A stretch of DNA of 64,000 bases from Adiantum capillus-veneris (GCA_014529385.2 CM043942.1:112564141-112628140), one strand, 5' to 3'. Counted from the first letter of the stretch, positions 48,001-59,930 are shown. Notes: generated by a model not told the origin, from the letters alone. Translations and numbers: made by a program.

Positions 48001-49143
48001 AAGCTTGACAATTCCATGCATGGATGTATAAGAGGAAAACCACTCTCTATGCGGTGTGACATGAAAACTTGCACCACAATCAAGGATCCAATTCTGTGCA
48101 TAACCTTCATCTTGTGCAACCAAAGCATCTGGAGTGAGATCTGAAGTGAAAATGAGAACATTTGAGGCATCTGCTCTCACCTCGGCATGAATCTCTGTGG
48201 GCATAATAAGCATCACTGGAGGAGGAGCATCCTCTACTGCAGTGGTAGGCATGGGAGACTCATCAATATTGAGCTCCTCAATCTTTACTGTACTTTTGCC
48301 TTTGCCAGAATTATCCTTTTGCATGTTTTTCTGATCTCTTAGGAAACTGCGACAATCCTTCTTGTAATGACCCTTCTTGTGGAAATAGTAACACTCGACA
48401 TTTCTGGTATTGCGGTCTCTACTTTGGTTCCTGTGTCTGCTAGGACTACGAGGATTTCTCTCTCTTCTTTTGCTTTTGTATTTGTTCCTGTCACGGCCTC
48501 TTGCCTTTGTTGAGCTGCTAGCCATATATGCATCTCCATGACTAGCATTATCGAGAGATTTACGACGAATCTCTTCAGTGAGCAACATATCTGTGACAAC
48601 ATTGAACTCTAACTTGCCATTCGGAGCTGAATTGCTAATGGCTGTGCAAAAGATATCCCATGAACTGGGAAGAGAGCATAACAAGAAGATAGATTTGAGT
48701 TCATCGTCAAACTCCTTAAAGCCCTGAGATGTCAGCTGACTGAACAAGGAGTTGAACTCATTTAAATGACTGGAAACTGTGTTACCTTCTTTCATGTTGA
48801 GCTTCATAAGCTTTTTCATGAGAAAAACTTTTTTTGTTGCACTTTTGCTCTCCCATGCTGAACATAAGCTATCCCAAAGTTCCTTGATTGTTTTCTTCCC
48901 TATGATAGTGAAGAAGATTGACTCGGCTAGATGTAGACGTATCGTAGCCATGGCTTTTGCATCCAAAAGCTCCCATTGAGCTTGTGTATAATCATCATCC
49001 TCTGCGTGATCTTTCAACGGTTCTGAGAGGCCTTTGTTTATCAAAACATCTTTCATGCGCTCTTTCCACATGGTGAAGTTGCTACCATCGAACTTCCGAA
49101 TGAAATACTCCTCCTTTTCTGAAGAAGAAGCCATCGCTGACAA
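45049..49143 (-). pseudogene. gag-pol: Copia Gag-Pol polyprotein with two in-frame stops
   Basis: 1,365 codons in one frame from ATG 49143 to the stop at 45049, broken only by TAG at 47296 (integrase, after NGGEYVST) and TAG at 45406 (RNase H, after FAGAAIS). Order: UBN2-type Gag (FDGSNFTMWKERMKDVL, residues ~14-30); a zinc knuckle near 48356-48400 whose second Cys is Phe (CYYFHKKGHYKKDC); protease with WILDCGAS near 48060-48095 (DCG for DSG/DTG); integrase zinc region (LWHSRLGH...CEHC) and core (HSDLCGP, RTDNGGEY, GIAERMN); RT with YVDD near 45994; RNase H (TDADYAG, HCDSQSAIALAKNPVFHSK). The alternative start MASSS is four codons in. A functional product would encapsidate, copy and integrate the element; this copy is interrupted. 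Confidence 0.93.
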
Positions 49144-50913
49144 GAGGGTTTGAGAGGTGCCAAACTATGGCGAGAAGCTGTAGAAATTTGGGCAGAGTAA
49201 CCTTTGTATTAGGAGTTAAATCTCAACTGAAATAGACTCAAAAGTGCCAACTATGGAAGGCACGACTCGCGGGAAGTAAATCTGGCAGAGTCTCCTTTGT
49301 ATGAGGAGTCAAAACTCAACTCAAAATGCATATAAATGTGCCAACTGCACTAACTGGGCATCTGCTGCACAAAACAACTGCTATGTTAGTGCCCACTCGG
49401 CGTCAAAAGCATAAATTACCGTCCAGATACATATCCTATGGCGAGGGTACCGTAAAGGGGAACTCCAGCTACCTGTATCACCGAAAGTGTCTCAACATTC
49501 GAGCACACCCCAGCTCAAATAAAACCTCATGCTATCGACCCTCCAAAAGGCTAATGCAGACACAAATGGACTAGCCACAGTCTCAGAAAGGGCTCTTCCG
49601 GTCCGAGTCTCAGAAACGGCCGGGAAAAACTGCCAAAATAGCCAAAAGATGGCTCCACACGTAGTAGTGGGCAGTGTCCACAACTCAATTGACATGAGTA
49701 AAACTGCGCTCAAACAGGCGCCCAGAACTGCTGCATGTAGTGAAAGTGATCCCTGCGGGGGTATCTGCTCTCAAAAGAGGTCAGTAGCACTAGGTGTGCT
49801 CACAACAAAATGCATCTGTCAATGCATGTGTCCGCAGAGAATCTGCTGTCAAAATGACTGCCAAATCGCGTGTGAAAGCGCTGTGTCTGGTAACCTGGAG
49901 AATCTGTGAGTGAATGGGCTGAAAACCCCCCCTGTAACCTCTAACCTGCGTGTCGGTGTCGCTATGTGCCGATTTCTGCCACCGGACAGAAATATGCTAG
50001 TCGAATAGCCGCCAAAGGTGTCGTATTCGTAAACTGTGTCGTACAGGGCGATCGGTGCGCTTGGTGCCGATGCCGGGTGTCACTCCTCTATGATAGAGGT
50101 ACCTCACCCGCGCATGTCGCAAGCTCGATCATCGATCGCGGGAACGCGCTCGTTAGGGAAAAACTCTTGTCGCTTGCTTTAAAATCGATGCCGGCCTGAA
50201 CCTCTCTCTTCCAGATGGGCTCCTTAATCTCGCAAGCTCTCTCTCTTTAGTTTGGAGAATCAGTGTCCGGGTAGCTCATGTCAATGAGCTTATTGGCTAT
50301 GAGTCGGGGGTGGAGGCGGGGTGTGCACCCACCCTTGCACACAAGATTTGTTTTAAAGGTTCACACCAAAAAAAAATTGAATTCTTCTGCTTCTCTGTCG
50401 ATTATGCAGAATTCTCATTTCTATCAATTTTGGGCGACTCTCTGAGATCTGAGGGAGAACGAGTGTGTGTGTGGACGTCTTGCTCGGCCCTGGTCAGCGC
50501 TGCCTGAATACACACACATAGGCTCCTCTGCTCACTGCATTGCTGCCCGAATTACTACATTGCTTGGCCTCGACTTCTTGCACAATGCCCGATTCCCCAA
50601 AGCTTTGCTACCAGCCTAAATTCTTGCTATGCATTCGATTGCATCCAAGGCTATAATACCTCAAGCTACTATGTGCTCGCAGCTCTTGAGCTATTCGATT
50701 AGCTTGGATCCTTATCGAGACTGCTCATGGCTCCTACTACCCGGTACAGGCTGCCCGAAATCCCCAAGCCAAGCTACGAGGCTCGATTGCTCCTCCATCT
50801 CTGTGACGCTTGACCTACTGGCTCTGATTTTCCAAGGCTTTCTACGCTCTCCAAATTCCGATGAGGGTCGCTGCGTGCACGGTGAGCCGGGGCTCAAGGT
50901 CGGATGTCCTGAG
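49144..50913 (-). other. Long copia 5' leader, no gene seen
   Basis: About 1.77 kb between PBS and gag start, with no frame resembling a known protein and a more GC-rich, CpG-containing stretch around 49920-50220. Leaders of LTR elements carry packaging and regulatory sequences; none can be assigned here. Confidence 0.6.
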
Positions 50914-50924
50914 ATCTGATACCA
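50914..50924 (-). other. Copia primer-binding site (initiator Met tRNA type)
   Basis: On the minus strand TGGTATCAGA, the standard plant copia PBS complementary to the 3' end of initiator tRNA-Met, 2 bp from the LTR. Confidence 0.9.
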
Positions 50925-50926
50925 AT

Positions 50927-51144
50927 TGTTGTGCGCACGTGTGCGTGTACGGAGTGTGTGCAAGAGAGGGGGAAGAAGAGAAAATGGGGAAGGGGGAGAT
51001 GAAGCACAATACACAGTAGGTTTGGGGTTAGTGGAGAGGAAACTAAGAGAGTAGTCAACTCTCTCCCTTTCTCTCCCTATATTCATTTAGGTGAAAGTGT
51101 AAATAGGGGTGGTTTCCCACGGCCACCTGGCCTACACCCCAACA
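50927..51144 (-). repeat. 5' LTR of the copia element
   Basis: 218 bp, about 96% identical to the 3' LTR by hand count. Confidence 0.97.
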
Positions 51145-51149
51145 AAACC
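51145..51149. other. Copia target-site duplication, right (AAACC)
   Basis: Matches 44743-44747. Confidence 0.9.
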
Positions 51150-51264
51150 CGGGGGATTCACTAGTAGTACTAGGAAGATGTCACTTGCGTGCACCAAAAC
51201 TTCTATTTTACCCCCTATATATGGTACCCTCCTTTCTAGTAAAATCTACTTTTTTGGCCTCATA
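51150..51264 (+). pseudogene. Right part of the ORF cut by the copia element
   Basis: With one AAACC removed, the frame open at 44747 continues here for about 38 codons (NPGDSLVVLGRCH, LFYPLYMVPS) to a TAA. Family unknown. Confidence 0.3.
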
Positions 51265-53726
51265 AACCCCCCCTATTGTACACTCACGTGACACCATACG
51301 GTAGTCCTTAGTGAAGACCCTGGGAACACAAAGGAAAACAACTTTGTCTTATCATTGGGTAGTTTTTATGTAGTAGCAAACATGAATGGTGGAAAAAAAG
51401 GAAAAGAAAACTCTATTGCAAAAGTTGGGATTGAAGATCTTCAACTTTACTAATCAAGAAGACTCATTTTTTGATTTTGTGGATGACTTGGTGAAGGCAA
51501 TGAAACATGCAAAGCGGACCTTGATCTTACCAAAGAAGGTTGTACTTAGTAAGAACCCAATAGGATTCTAGCTAAGAAATTTATGAAGAAGACAACGAAA
51601 GCCACAATTAGGGGTGCATTTGCAGTGTTGATGCAAGATCTTTAAATCATGCAGAGAATATATTTACCACCATTTGTTTTCTAAAGGCCCTAGTGTAAAT
51701 GCATTGATAGAAGGTTCCCATGAGCAAGAGGTAGAAGGACTCACAAGGAAAATAAACACAAAGGACAATTCTACTATCGAAGAAGATTGACAAAAAAAAA
51801 GCAAAGAGGAAGATGCCAAGGAGTGAAGAAGACAAAGAGGTTTTTTAAGAGGAGTTGATGAAAATTGAAACTCCAGCAAAAGATAACAAGACAATGATGT
51901 ATTTTAGACTTCATTCAAGAAAAAAATGCAAGAAGAGATATTGGCAATGTTGATGGCCTTTGATCCTTCTATAAAATGTTTCCTTGTTAAACATGCCAAA
52001 GAGAATGTTCACAATGTTGGACTATTGGATCATCTCTAAAAAACACTCCATTAGTGTTGCCAAAACATTTGCAAGGTGAAAAAGTTTCAAAGGTTACCCC
52101 TCAATTACGTTAACAATTCAAATATAGATGATTAAAGATTATTCTCGATTTCCCACCAAATATCTCTTGTGAATCTCCAAAGATACTAATGATTTATCGC
52201 AAAGTCAATGCCAAACGCGATTTTTCTCAACAAAATGATGCAAGCATGAGTACAATGGAATGCAATTGGTTGTCCTTATGAATTGTTGCTAGACATCAAC
52301 TAAGAATCATGAGTACAATGGAATGCAAATGGTCATCCTTCTAAACCACTGCGAGGAAGTGTTATTCTTATAAACCACCATGTTACATCAAACCAAGAAG
52401 GGATTTGAGTCTTAGAAGGTACTTGTTTGATTATTTGAAAATATTACTATGAGCCTTTCATCAATATGTACATAGTCTAACATAAGCTCAAGCATGCCCT
52501 CCATGAGAGCTCATTTAGAACTTCAAAGTGAGGCTTGAAGTTAGGCTTGAGCCTTACTTGTACAAGAGGTTCTAACACTAACAAGTGAAGATTGCCCATG
52601 TATTTTGGACTTTGCATAGATGCATGCGAGCATATAAAAAAACAATTTAGTCGTAGAAGTAAGGCTTGAACTTAAGTTTGAGTCCCAACACCACAAGGTA
52701 GTGTATTCAAAGGAAGTTAAGATTACTCCTAGCATGACTTATCATAACAATGAATGTTGGAATATGAAATTTTGTAGCCCTTTGTTAAGACAATGGAGAG
52801 CACACTTCAAAAGCAATTTTTCAAAATCAAGTTGCATTTGATTCTATATGATGAGGATGTAAAGAAGAGGTGGGCCAGGATTATGAAACAATATTCTCAA
52901 GGCTTTCTACCCAATATGAAGGAAGACACAATTGACAAAGGTTCCATTAAAAATCTTAAAATATTAAATTTTTAACTATGAAGGGTTGGCAGGTTCAATA
53001 AGTACTAGGCAGAATAATGCTTGCACCTACGTTATTCAAGTGCATTTATGCCTTGCAAACAATAGGTGAAGTTCTTAAACTGCAAAATGCAATCTTGAAC
53101 AAAATCATATTGCTAAAGAATGGCAAGTATACCCCTAATATAATGGACATGGATGAGATGACTTGGAAGTTAAAAACTTATCAAGTGTTGAAAGGAGAGA
53201 TACTCTCATTTTTCTTTGATCTAAGAAGGAAAAATTTATCATGGGAGAAAGTTTGCAAGAAGTACAAGATGGGAGAGTAAGTGTACAATTAAATGAGGAG
53301 GTATTGCTAGTAGTATGTCGAGGAATGCTTCTAAGAGTATTTGGGATACCAAGTTTTATGATGCATGCAATTCTTATGTACCAACAAACTCACAAAGTGT
53401 GAAAGGCAGAAAATCATATTGAATTGATCAATTGTGAAACTTAAGGTTCCTGAAACACTAATTTAGCTAGACTATATTGTGTCTTTATCTAAAAGCATCG
53501 TATTGTAATATGGTACATTATTTTGTGAAAGCTGTTATGTGATACAATTCAAATAGTGGATTTCCAAATACTTTTTCTTAGAATCAATTGTTGATTTGAG
53601 TGGCATCTATGCACATCTATCATTAACACATTATGGGAGGATTAAAATTGAGTTTGAGCCTCACTAATCAGAAAAACTTCATCTCAAAGAATGTATTTTC
53701 TATTTACAGTTTTATCCACAAATTAT
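51265..53726 (+). other. Cluster of short unrecognised ORFs
   Basis: Plus-strand ORFs of 60-87 codons at 51386-51571 (Lys-rich, FNFTNQEDSFFDFVDDLVKA), 52793-52975 (LHLILYDEDVKKRWARIMKQ) and 53017-53280 (NGKYTPNIMDMDEMTWKLK) could be pieces of one decayed coding sequence, but no family is recognised and the frames differ. Array-type motifs (CTTGAACTTAAGTTTGAG near 52667) sit between them. Confidence 0.3.
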
Positions 53727-53959
53727 AGCAAGATTAAGGAATTAACTATTATGAGACAAGAATATCGAAAACACCGTCAAGTCTAAAAATTAAGCTCAAG
53801 ATTAACCAAGAGAGCTAGTAAGGGCTAGCAAGATTAAGGAATTAACTATTATGAAAATATAGTAAGGGCTAGCAAGTCTGTTTTGGTGAGACAAGAATAT
53901 CGAAAACACTATCAAGTCTAAAAATTAAGCTCAAGATTAACCAGGAGAGCTAGTAAAGC
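53727..53959. repeat. Local direct duplications
   Basis: AGCAAGATTAAGGAATTAAC occurs at 53727 and 53827. A ~72-bp block beginning GAGACAAGAATATCG occurs at 53753 and 53888. Confidence 0.9.
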
Positions 53960-54034
53960 ACTAGTATATAAGTCTCAACCACAAAAGTCCTTGGCATAGA
54001 CTCCTAGCTGAGCAGTTCCAAGTGAGGCTCAAAA

Positions 54035-54345
54035 TTTCATATCCTAGTGTAGGAATTACATATGTTAGGTGAAAATCATAAACTCTTTGTATCTAACAAG
54101 AGATTAACAATTATACAAAAGCAGGCTCATACTTAAGTTCAAGAATTTTCTCCATATGTTAGTGTAGCAGTATCATGTGGGGCCAGACTTATGTCATATC
54201 CTAGTGTAGCAGCGACATATGCTAGGTGCGACTCATAAACTCTGTGTATCTAACAAGAAATTGACATTTATTTTGTAGGCTCAAACTTAAGTGCAATCTT
54301 TTCCTCCATATGTTAGTGTAACAGTACCATGTGGGGCCAGACTAA
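54035..54345. repeat. Two-unit ~157-bp tandem repeat
   Basis: Both units run CATATCCTAGTGTA, TAAACTCT, GTATCTAACAAGA, CTTAAGT, CCATATGTTAGTGTA and CATGTGGGGCCAGACT in the same order. The CTTAAGT and TAGTGTA parts recall the 38-44 kb array. Confidence 0.8.
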
Positions 54346-55019
54346 TGAGAATTGTAGAAAAATAATGTTATAGATAACAATTTATAGCTTGAAAAAATTC
54401 ATAGATAAAAGGTTTTGTAAATAGGCTTCTTGGCATAGTATTTTGTTGGAGCAACTCATGAGAATACACAATGCTTGAGAATGTATTTATAGTCATTGGA
54501 TGGAGTTTTATCTTTCCTAAAGATGAATTCTAAAATACTTGGATATCATATTAATATTTCAATTGGATTTTATTTTTTATCTTGGTGTTTCTAAACACCA
54601 CACTCTTTTGAGAACCCTTCAATTCTAAAATTCACTTTTGAGTATTTTAGAAAACAAATTGGTGTTGTTGATATAGCCAAAGATTTAACCTTAATGTTTC
54701 AAAATTGTGCTATTAATTTAAAGCACTTATTTCACATGAAGAATGTTGTATAATAAAAATTAAGTTTAGTGCCATGCATCCCTCACACTTTTGATGTCCT
54801 TGCCATTGATGTATGTACCTATGTCTTTTAATACAGACACCCCTATAGATATGTGTCAAGGGATATATTTTAATGGGACATTGATTGTGCCCAAAAATAG
54901 ATGACATCTCCAAATACACAAAAATACCAGGTTTTTGTATTAAAATGATAAAAAATGGGACTTGAATAATTCCCAAAATTCCTAAATATATCTTAAAGGG
55001 GAGTAAGCTCAAAGCTTTG
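54346..55019. other. No gene recognised; downstream flank of copia relic
   Basis: AT-rich. On the minus strand this is where the 3' UTR and LTR of the copia relic at 55020 would lie, but no LTR boundary is visible. Confidence 0.4.
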
Positions 55020-55525
55020 AAAAAATATTCAAACTTCTCATGAGGCAATGCCTTTCTGAGAAGATCTACAAGGCTATCCTATGTTGGCACATAAGCTAAG
55101 CTGATCTCTCCTACTGAGAGTCTCTCCTTCATAAAGTGATAATGCACCTCAATGTGCTTTGTGCAAGCATGAAAAATTGGTTTCCTTACAACTACCAATG
55201 GGCTTTGACTGTCAATGTAGATTATGTTGGTAGTGTCCTGTCCAGCACCCAAATCATCCATAAGGCTAGTGATCCATACATACTCAACCATAATATTGGA
55301 GATTACCGTGTATTTAGCCTCACAACTAAAGGTGGGCACAATATGTTGCTTCTTGCTCAACCATGACATGCATGAACTATCGAGCATGAAAAAAAACCCA
55401 CTATGACTATTTCTCCACCACTTGATGACACAAATGGCCGATTGTTCCTTGATATATAGCATTGTCATGTTGCTCCTATTAGTGCACGTGGGTTTACACC
55501 CACGTGCTAAATGGTGGTGCCACAT
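55020..55525 (-). pseudogene. Copia RNase H relic
   Basis: Minus-strand frame with SWLSKKQHIVPTFSCEAKY, IIYIDSQSPLVVVRKPIFHA and KHIEVHYHFMKERL, the C-terminal RNase H of a copia polyprotein, then a stop after YVPT and the usual tail (PHEKFEYFFKAL, about 55020-55050). It belongs to a different copia family from 44748-51144. RT and upstream domains are absent. Confidence 0.85.
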
Positions 55526-55549
55526 GAGTTACCCCACTAGACCCCTCGA

Positions 55550-56310
55550 GAAACCATATCAACTACAAAAAAAAACTAGTTTAGTGCCTTTTTGAACTAC
55601 TCTAATTCTCTGCATGGCGATCCAATGAACAATAAAAAAAATCCATTGGAAACTTGTATCGTAGACTCCAACCTAGAACACCAGCTTCACATTTTTCCTT
55701 TCTTGTGACCACTATCCAGGAGCTCCAAAACTGCCAAAACAATTTGATCATCCACTACCATTGCCATCCACAAACTTCTATAGAGTACATCCTGATGCTC
55801 TGTCACTTTTGACTAGCTCCAAACGTTTCATACTCCCTCTAAAAAACTTGTGAGCTTGTAAAAACACTTGATGGCATGCCTACCAAGGCAATTAAAGTGG
55901 TATTGCCTTTGATTGATAGGTTTTTTGGACCAACCTAGAACACTTTGAAGATCATCTCCTACATTTTCTTTTTAGTACTTTTAACCCTGTGAGTAGACAC
56001 ATTTGAAAGACCCCATAGCAGAGAGTCTTGGCCCAAATAACCTCAACAAACACACACATCTACATCCACCTATGTGCCTTTAGCCTTCATACTTGCTTTA
56101 CCACCCTAGCATGCACTTGTAGACACCCATAACCCTACTGTTCCATCTTCATAGCATGGACTCACTTTAGTTGCACCATCAATGCCCAATCCCCTTGTTG
56201 ATCATTTATTTTCAACCACAAGAGATGCTTATTGAAATTGAAACTAACAAAATCATAAATAACTTAGGGAAAATACCAAAAAAAAAACTACTACCATATG
56301 TACAGAGTTT
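55550..56310 (-). repeat. Decayed LTR-like segment related to 25.6-26.3 kb
   Basis: Near 56150-56310 the order GCACCATCA, CACCCCC/CCAATCCCC, GTTGAACAT-like, TATTGAA, ACCATATGTACA matches 26165-26293, and GGGTTGxCCAACCCC lies a little further right in both. This suggests an old relative of the same minus-strand gypsy LTR edge. Left limit uncertain. Confidence 0.4.
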
Positions 56311-57265
56311 TAATCGTGTTTCCTATAGCTCTTAGGTGGGTTGACCAACCCCTTGCACCACCTGTGTACAAGCGCTTAGATCAAAAGGCCAACTTTCTGC
56401 TCCATAGTGTACTCTGGTCTCCCACAACCCATCACCTCCTCTGGGATCAAATCGGTAGCTCTGACATAGCCTCCCATATGTATTACCCTCTTGTAGTGCT
56501 TTACCCGACCACCAAACCCATGATATAAATTAGATGTCTAGCACACCACTCCTATTGTTTGAATATCCACCTGCATCCAACTTACTTCTAATAGAGAACC
56601 ACAATGTACATCATCACACTGATTGCACATACCTGACCCTCCCTCCAAACCATAAAAAGTAGAGACCTTCTTAAAGGATTTTGCTAATCGACGATGACCC
56701 ACTCCACACCTGCACTCACAACCCATCAACCATGAAGCACCTGCCTCGTTTGATAGCTTGGCTGAGGTTACAACCTAGGACACTCCTCCGTGCACCATAG
56801 AGCACATTTGTTTTCTTGGCCATTCTTTCATTATAGGCTCCTTCACTATCATCAACTTCTTTCTTGACTCTGTATGTATTGCACCTTCAATCCCAACATC
56901 ATGAAAACCTTCCATAAAAACTGGGTCATAAGGATCAACCGGCACCGATGTGTCCAACTGAACTTATTCTATAACTGAGGTAACCTTGTCCCTCCTAGAA
57001 CAACTTTGCATCTGCTACATCACCATAGCATACTCCACTGCTCCCTTCACAAACATAGCCATTAACATGGTACCACACACTCCCTTCACCTACATGTCCT
57101 TGTCTGTAGGCCTGATGCCTCCACTTGGCCTTCATCCACCCGTATAACCTCTTGCACAATTCCATGGGAGTTAGGATATGGAGCGAGCTTTGTTTTGGGA
57201 GGGGGAAGGCTGCCAATGCACCACCATTGCCGCCCTCCTTAGCCACCAAAGCCACCCACACTTCT
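56311..57265. other. No gene recognised
   Basis: Short ORFs on both strands without family resemblance. Positions 56311-56360 match the pol stop/PPT area next to 26341 weakly. Confidence 0.4.
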
Positions 57266-57269
57266 CCTC

Positions 57270-57505
57270 CACTCTCTCCTGCTCTTTGTCTCCTCTCCTC
57301 ACCTCTCCTTCTCTATCACCTCCACCTATCCCCTATGATCTTTCCTTCACTCTCCTATGCTTTCTTCCTCTCTCCTCCTCCACCACCTCCACCACCTCTA
57401 CCTATCTACTATAATATCCCTCTCCTGTGTCCTTCACTCTCCTACTCTCTCTCTTCCTCTCCTTGCCTCTACATCTCTTTCTCTCCTCCCTCCCTCCCTC
57501 CCCCC

Positions 57506-57559
<54 letters not shown>

Positions 57560-57932
57560 CCTTGATCTCACTCATACTTCCTCAATCTCACTACACTATC
57601 CTTTTCCCATTCCGTACCTCTTCTACTCTCTCCCTCATCTGGCCTCCAGGTGTCTTTTTAACTTCTTTGCTTCCTCTCTCACCCATTATCTCTCTTTCCC
57701 TCCATCCCTTCCTCTTTTGCGTAATCCTAAAATTCTCTCTCTCTCTCTCCTCCCCGTCCGTAGGCTTTTTTCTCTCTATGTCTTGGTTTCTTTATCTCTC
57801 CTACACTATAAACACATTCTCTCTCTCTCTCTCTCTCCCCCCCCCCCCAATCACATTTCCTAGTTGTATCCTTCGCCACCACCCTTCCTCATTGTTTCTT
57901 TGGAAAGATGTCTATCTCCCTCCTGCCTTTCA

Positions 57933-57978
<46 letters not shown>

Positions 57979-57990
57979 CCCGTTTCAAAT
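57270..57990. repeat. Pyrimidine-rich tract with C-run and (TC)n microsatellites
   Basis: C17 near 57500-57516 is followed by (TC)n to about 57557. More CT runs lie at about 57820-57838, a C10 run near 57840 and (CT)n at about 57938-57975. The three long plus-strand ORFs here (Ser/Leu/Pro) are composition artefacts. Confidence 0.95.
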
Positions 57991-59004
57991 GCCGAGGTTT
58001 ATGGTTAGAAACATCAATTGTAATAAGTAGGTAGTCTAGTTGCAGAAGCCGGGGTGCAATGGCACTTCTAGATTGTAAATACCAAGCCATTTGACCCTTC
58101 AAACTCTATTTTTGGTTAACCTAAGGTAGCAATAGTACATATGTAAGGACATGGGTCCTATGGGCAAGGCCACTGGCACGGCCGGGTAGTGTGTACGCTA
58201 TGGGGAGGCTATAAGATAGCACGGTTGGGTGGAGGATAGCACACACATTACCATTGGCCTTTCACTGGTATCCGTGCTATTTTTGGAAGGGAACGAAAAG
58301 CGGGTTGCATCTACATGCGACGTTCTGCTTCTCTCCCATGTTCCGCAGACAGCGACGTCTCCACTGTGCAGCAAAAGAAGGCAGGCAGGCTTTCCCATGC
58401 GCTGTGTGTGGACAGACAGTGACAACCAACCACCCCATCTACGCCCTCCACAACGGGCGACCAAGGCAAACTTGACCGAAAACTCGATGGCATCGAGGCT
58501 CCGAAGGTTTCCATTGGTGCCGTTGGCTGCGCCTGAGGAAGGCCCGCTTAACCCTTGCATGAAGGATGGTTGAACCCACCCCATGAGGGTAAGAGGCCAA
58601 CACTTTAAAATCAAGCTATTGTGACCCTTGTTGTGTATAACCAGCAAAGATAGCCTACTTGTGTTGAAAGAAAAACTAGAAGGAAAGGAAAGCTTCAAAC
58701 TTCAAGGAAGTAGCTTCACCCTTCCTTTTCACTTCTCGGAGGAAGGCAAGTTTTTCTCCAAAAATTCTTTTTTCCTCAAGCAGGTAGCTTCAAAGTGAAG
58801 AAAAGCCTTCACAAAAACGAAGAGTTTTTGTGAAGAATCATCAAATGTGTTCTTACAATGAATGACAAGTGAAGCGCTCAAATTCTCGCAAGGTAAGGTT
58901 CGCATGCAACGCAAATGGTGGAGCATACAAAACACAAAGACTTCAATTTCTCAAGGTACAAGTTGTCGTTTTTTTTCCTCTCTTTGCATTAGTGTGTGTT
59001 TACC
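57991..59004. other. No gene recognised
   Basis: A GC-richer island at about 58260-58570 holds overlapping ORFs on both strands (114 codons plus, 166 codons minus), but none resembles a known protein. Confidence 0.4.
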
Positions 59005-59283
59005 ATGGCGAGTGAGGATATCCCACCTACACGCATGTTTGATTTTGAGCACGTTGATCAAAATCAGGGCACCACGGGTGTTGCTGACACTATTATGCAT
59101 GATGATGATGATCTAGGAGATCATGGGCTTGTAGATATAGCTTCTCTCAAGACTTTGGAACATTGCCAAAGCGTACTTGAAAGCAACCTCTCTGCACTCA
59201 ATGCAAATGTTACCAATCTTACGGAGTTACTTGTGAAATTTATGAATTCACATACGACTCAAGGAGCATTAGGAGAAATATGA
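59005..59283 (+). CDS. Small acidic ORF, unknown
   Basis: 92 codons from ATG 59005 (MASEDIPPTRMFDFEHVDQN and onward) to a TGA at 59281. Asp/Glu-rich N-terminal half with a run of four Asp, and a C-terminal half with a plausible short amphipathic helix (HCQSVLESNLSALNANVTNL). No family recognised. It could be the first exon or gag start of an unrecognised element. Codon use is not obviously random, but the length is modest. Confidence 0.3.
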   Translation: MASEDIPPTRMFDFEHVDQNQGTTGVADTIMHDDDDLGDHGLVDIASLKTLEHCQSVLESNLSALNANVTNLTELLVKFMNSHTTQGALGEI

Positions 59284-59559
59284 ACCTTGCATGGGCCTTG
59301 TAAGGAATCCTAATTTTTAGGGATTAAGGCTAATGGTGTGTAGGGTTAAGGGGACAAGGGCATTCAAGAAGCTAGTTTTGAGTAGGCTTTTCTAACCTTT
59401 TTTTTAGACACATGTAGGATGTGGACCTAGGAGGTCACCTTCTCTCTCTAGCTTTTTGAAAGTGAAGGGAGTAAAGAGGTGTGGCCACATCATAAAAAAC
59501 GTGGATCACTAAGAGCCAAAATTTGATTTTTTTTAAAAAAAGGTTATTTTTACTTATTT

Positions 59560-59930
59560 TTGACTTAAAACTCCCCCCCAACATATATCCATATCAAAAA
59601 AGTATTTTTTGACATTTTTTTAAACTTACAAGCACTAAAAGTCCAATTAAAAAAAAAAAACTCCCAAAAAAAAAAACGTTTCTTCTCTCTTCCTCCTCTC
59701 TCCTTTCTCCCTCTCCTCTCCCTCCTTGCCCCCTTCTCTCCTCCTTCTCCCCTCTCTCTCCCTCTCCCCCACTGTCCCCTTCTCTCCCATGTTCCTCCCT
59801 CTCCCTCCCTTCCCCCTTCTCTCCTCCTTCTCCACTCTCTCTCTCTCTCCCCTACTATCCCCTTGTCTCCTCTCATGTTCCTCTCTCTCCCTCCCCCCTC
59901 TCTCTTTTCATCCTTTGCTTCCTCATGCAA
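59560..59930. repeat. A-rich then pyrimidine-rich low-complexity tract
   Basis: Poly-A stretches near 59648 and 59667, then about 230 bp of CT-rich sequence (TCTCCCTCTCCC-type). Confidence 0.9.

Larger units (their letters stand above)
44748..51144 (-). mobile_element. Complete Ty1/copia retrotransposon, minus strand
   Basis: 6,397 bp: 218-bp LTRs (44748-44965, 50927-51144) with TGTTG...CAACA ends, a 5-bp TSD AAACC, an iMet-type PBS, a PPT (AAGTGGGAGA, minus strand, just right of 44965) and a single-frame gag-pol. The domain order GAG-PR-INT-RT-RH is diagnostic for copia. By hand count the LTRs differ at 8 of 218 positions, 7 of them transitions. Confidence 0.97.

Noticed and set aside
51148-51165. 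CCCGGGGGATTCACTAGT resembles a cloning-vector polylinker
   Set aside because: One base differs from the vector sequence as I remember it. It lies in a frame continuous with the sequence left of the copia insertion, part of it is the target duplication, and no other vector sequence is nearby. Probably chance.
57125-58008. Three long overlapping plus-strand ORFs
   Set aside because: They follow CT microsatellites and C-runs, which are open in every frame. Composition artefact.
58198-58698. 166-codon minus and 114-codon plus ORFs
   Set aside because: They overlap each other in a GC-richer island and neither resembles a known protein.
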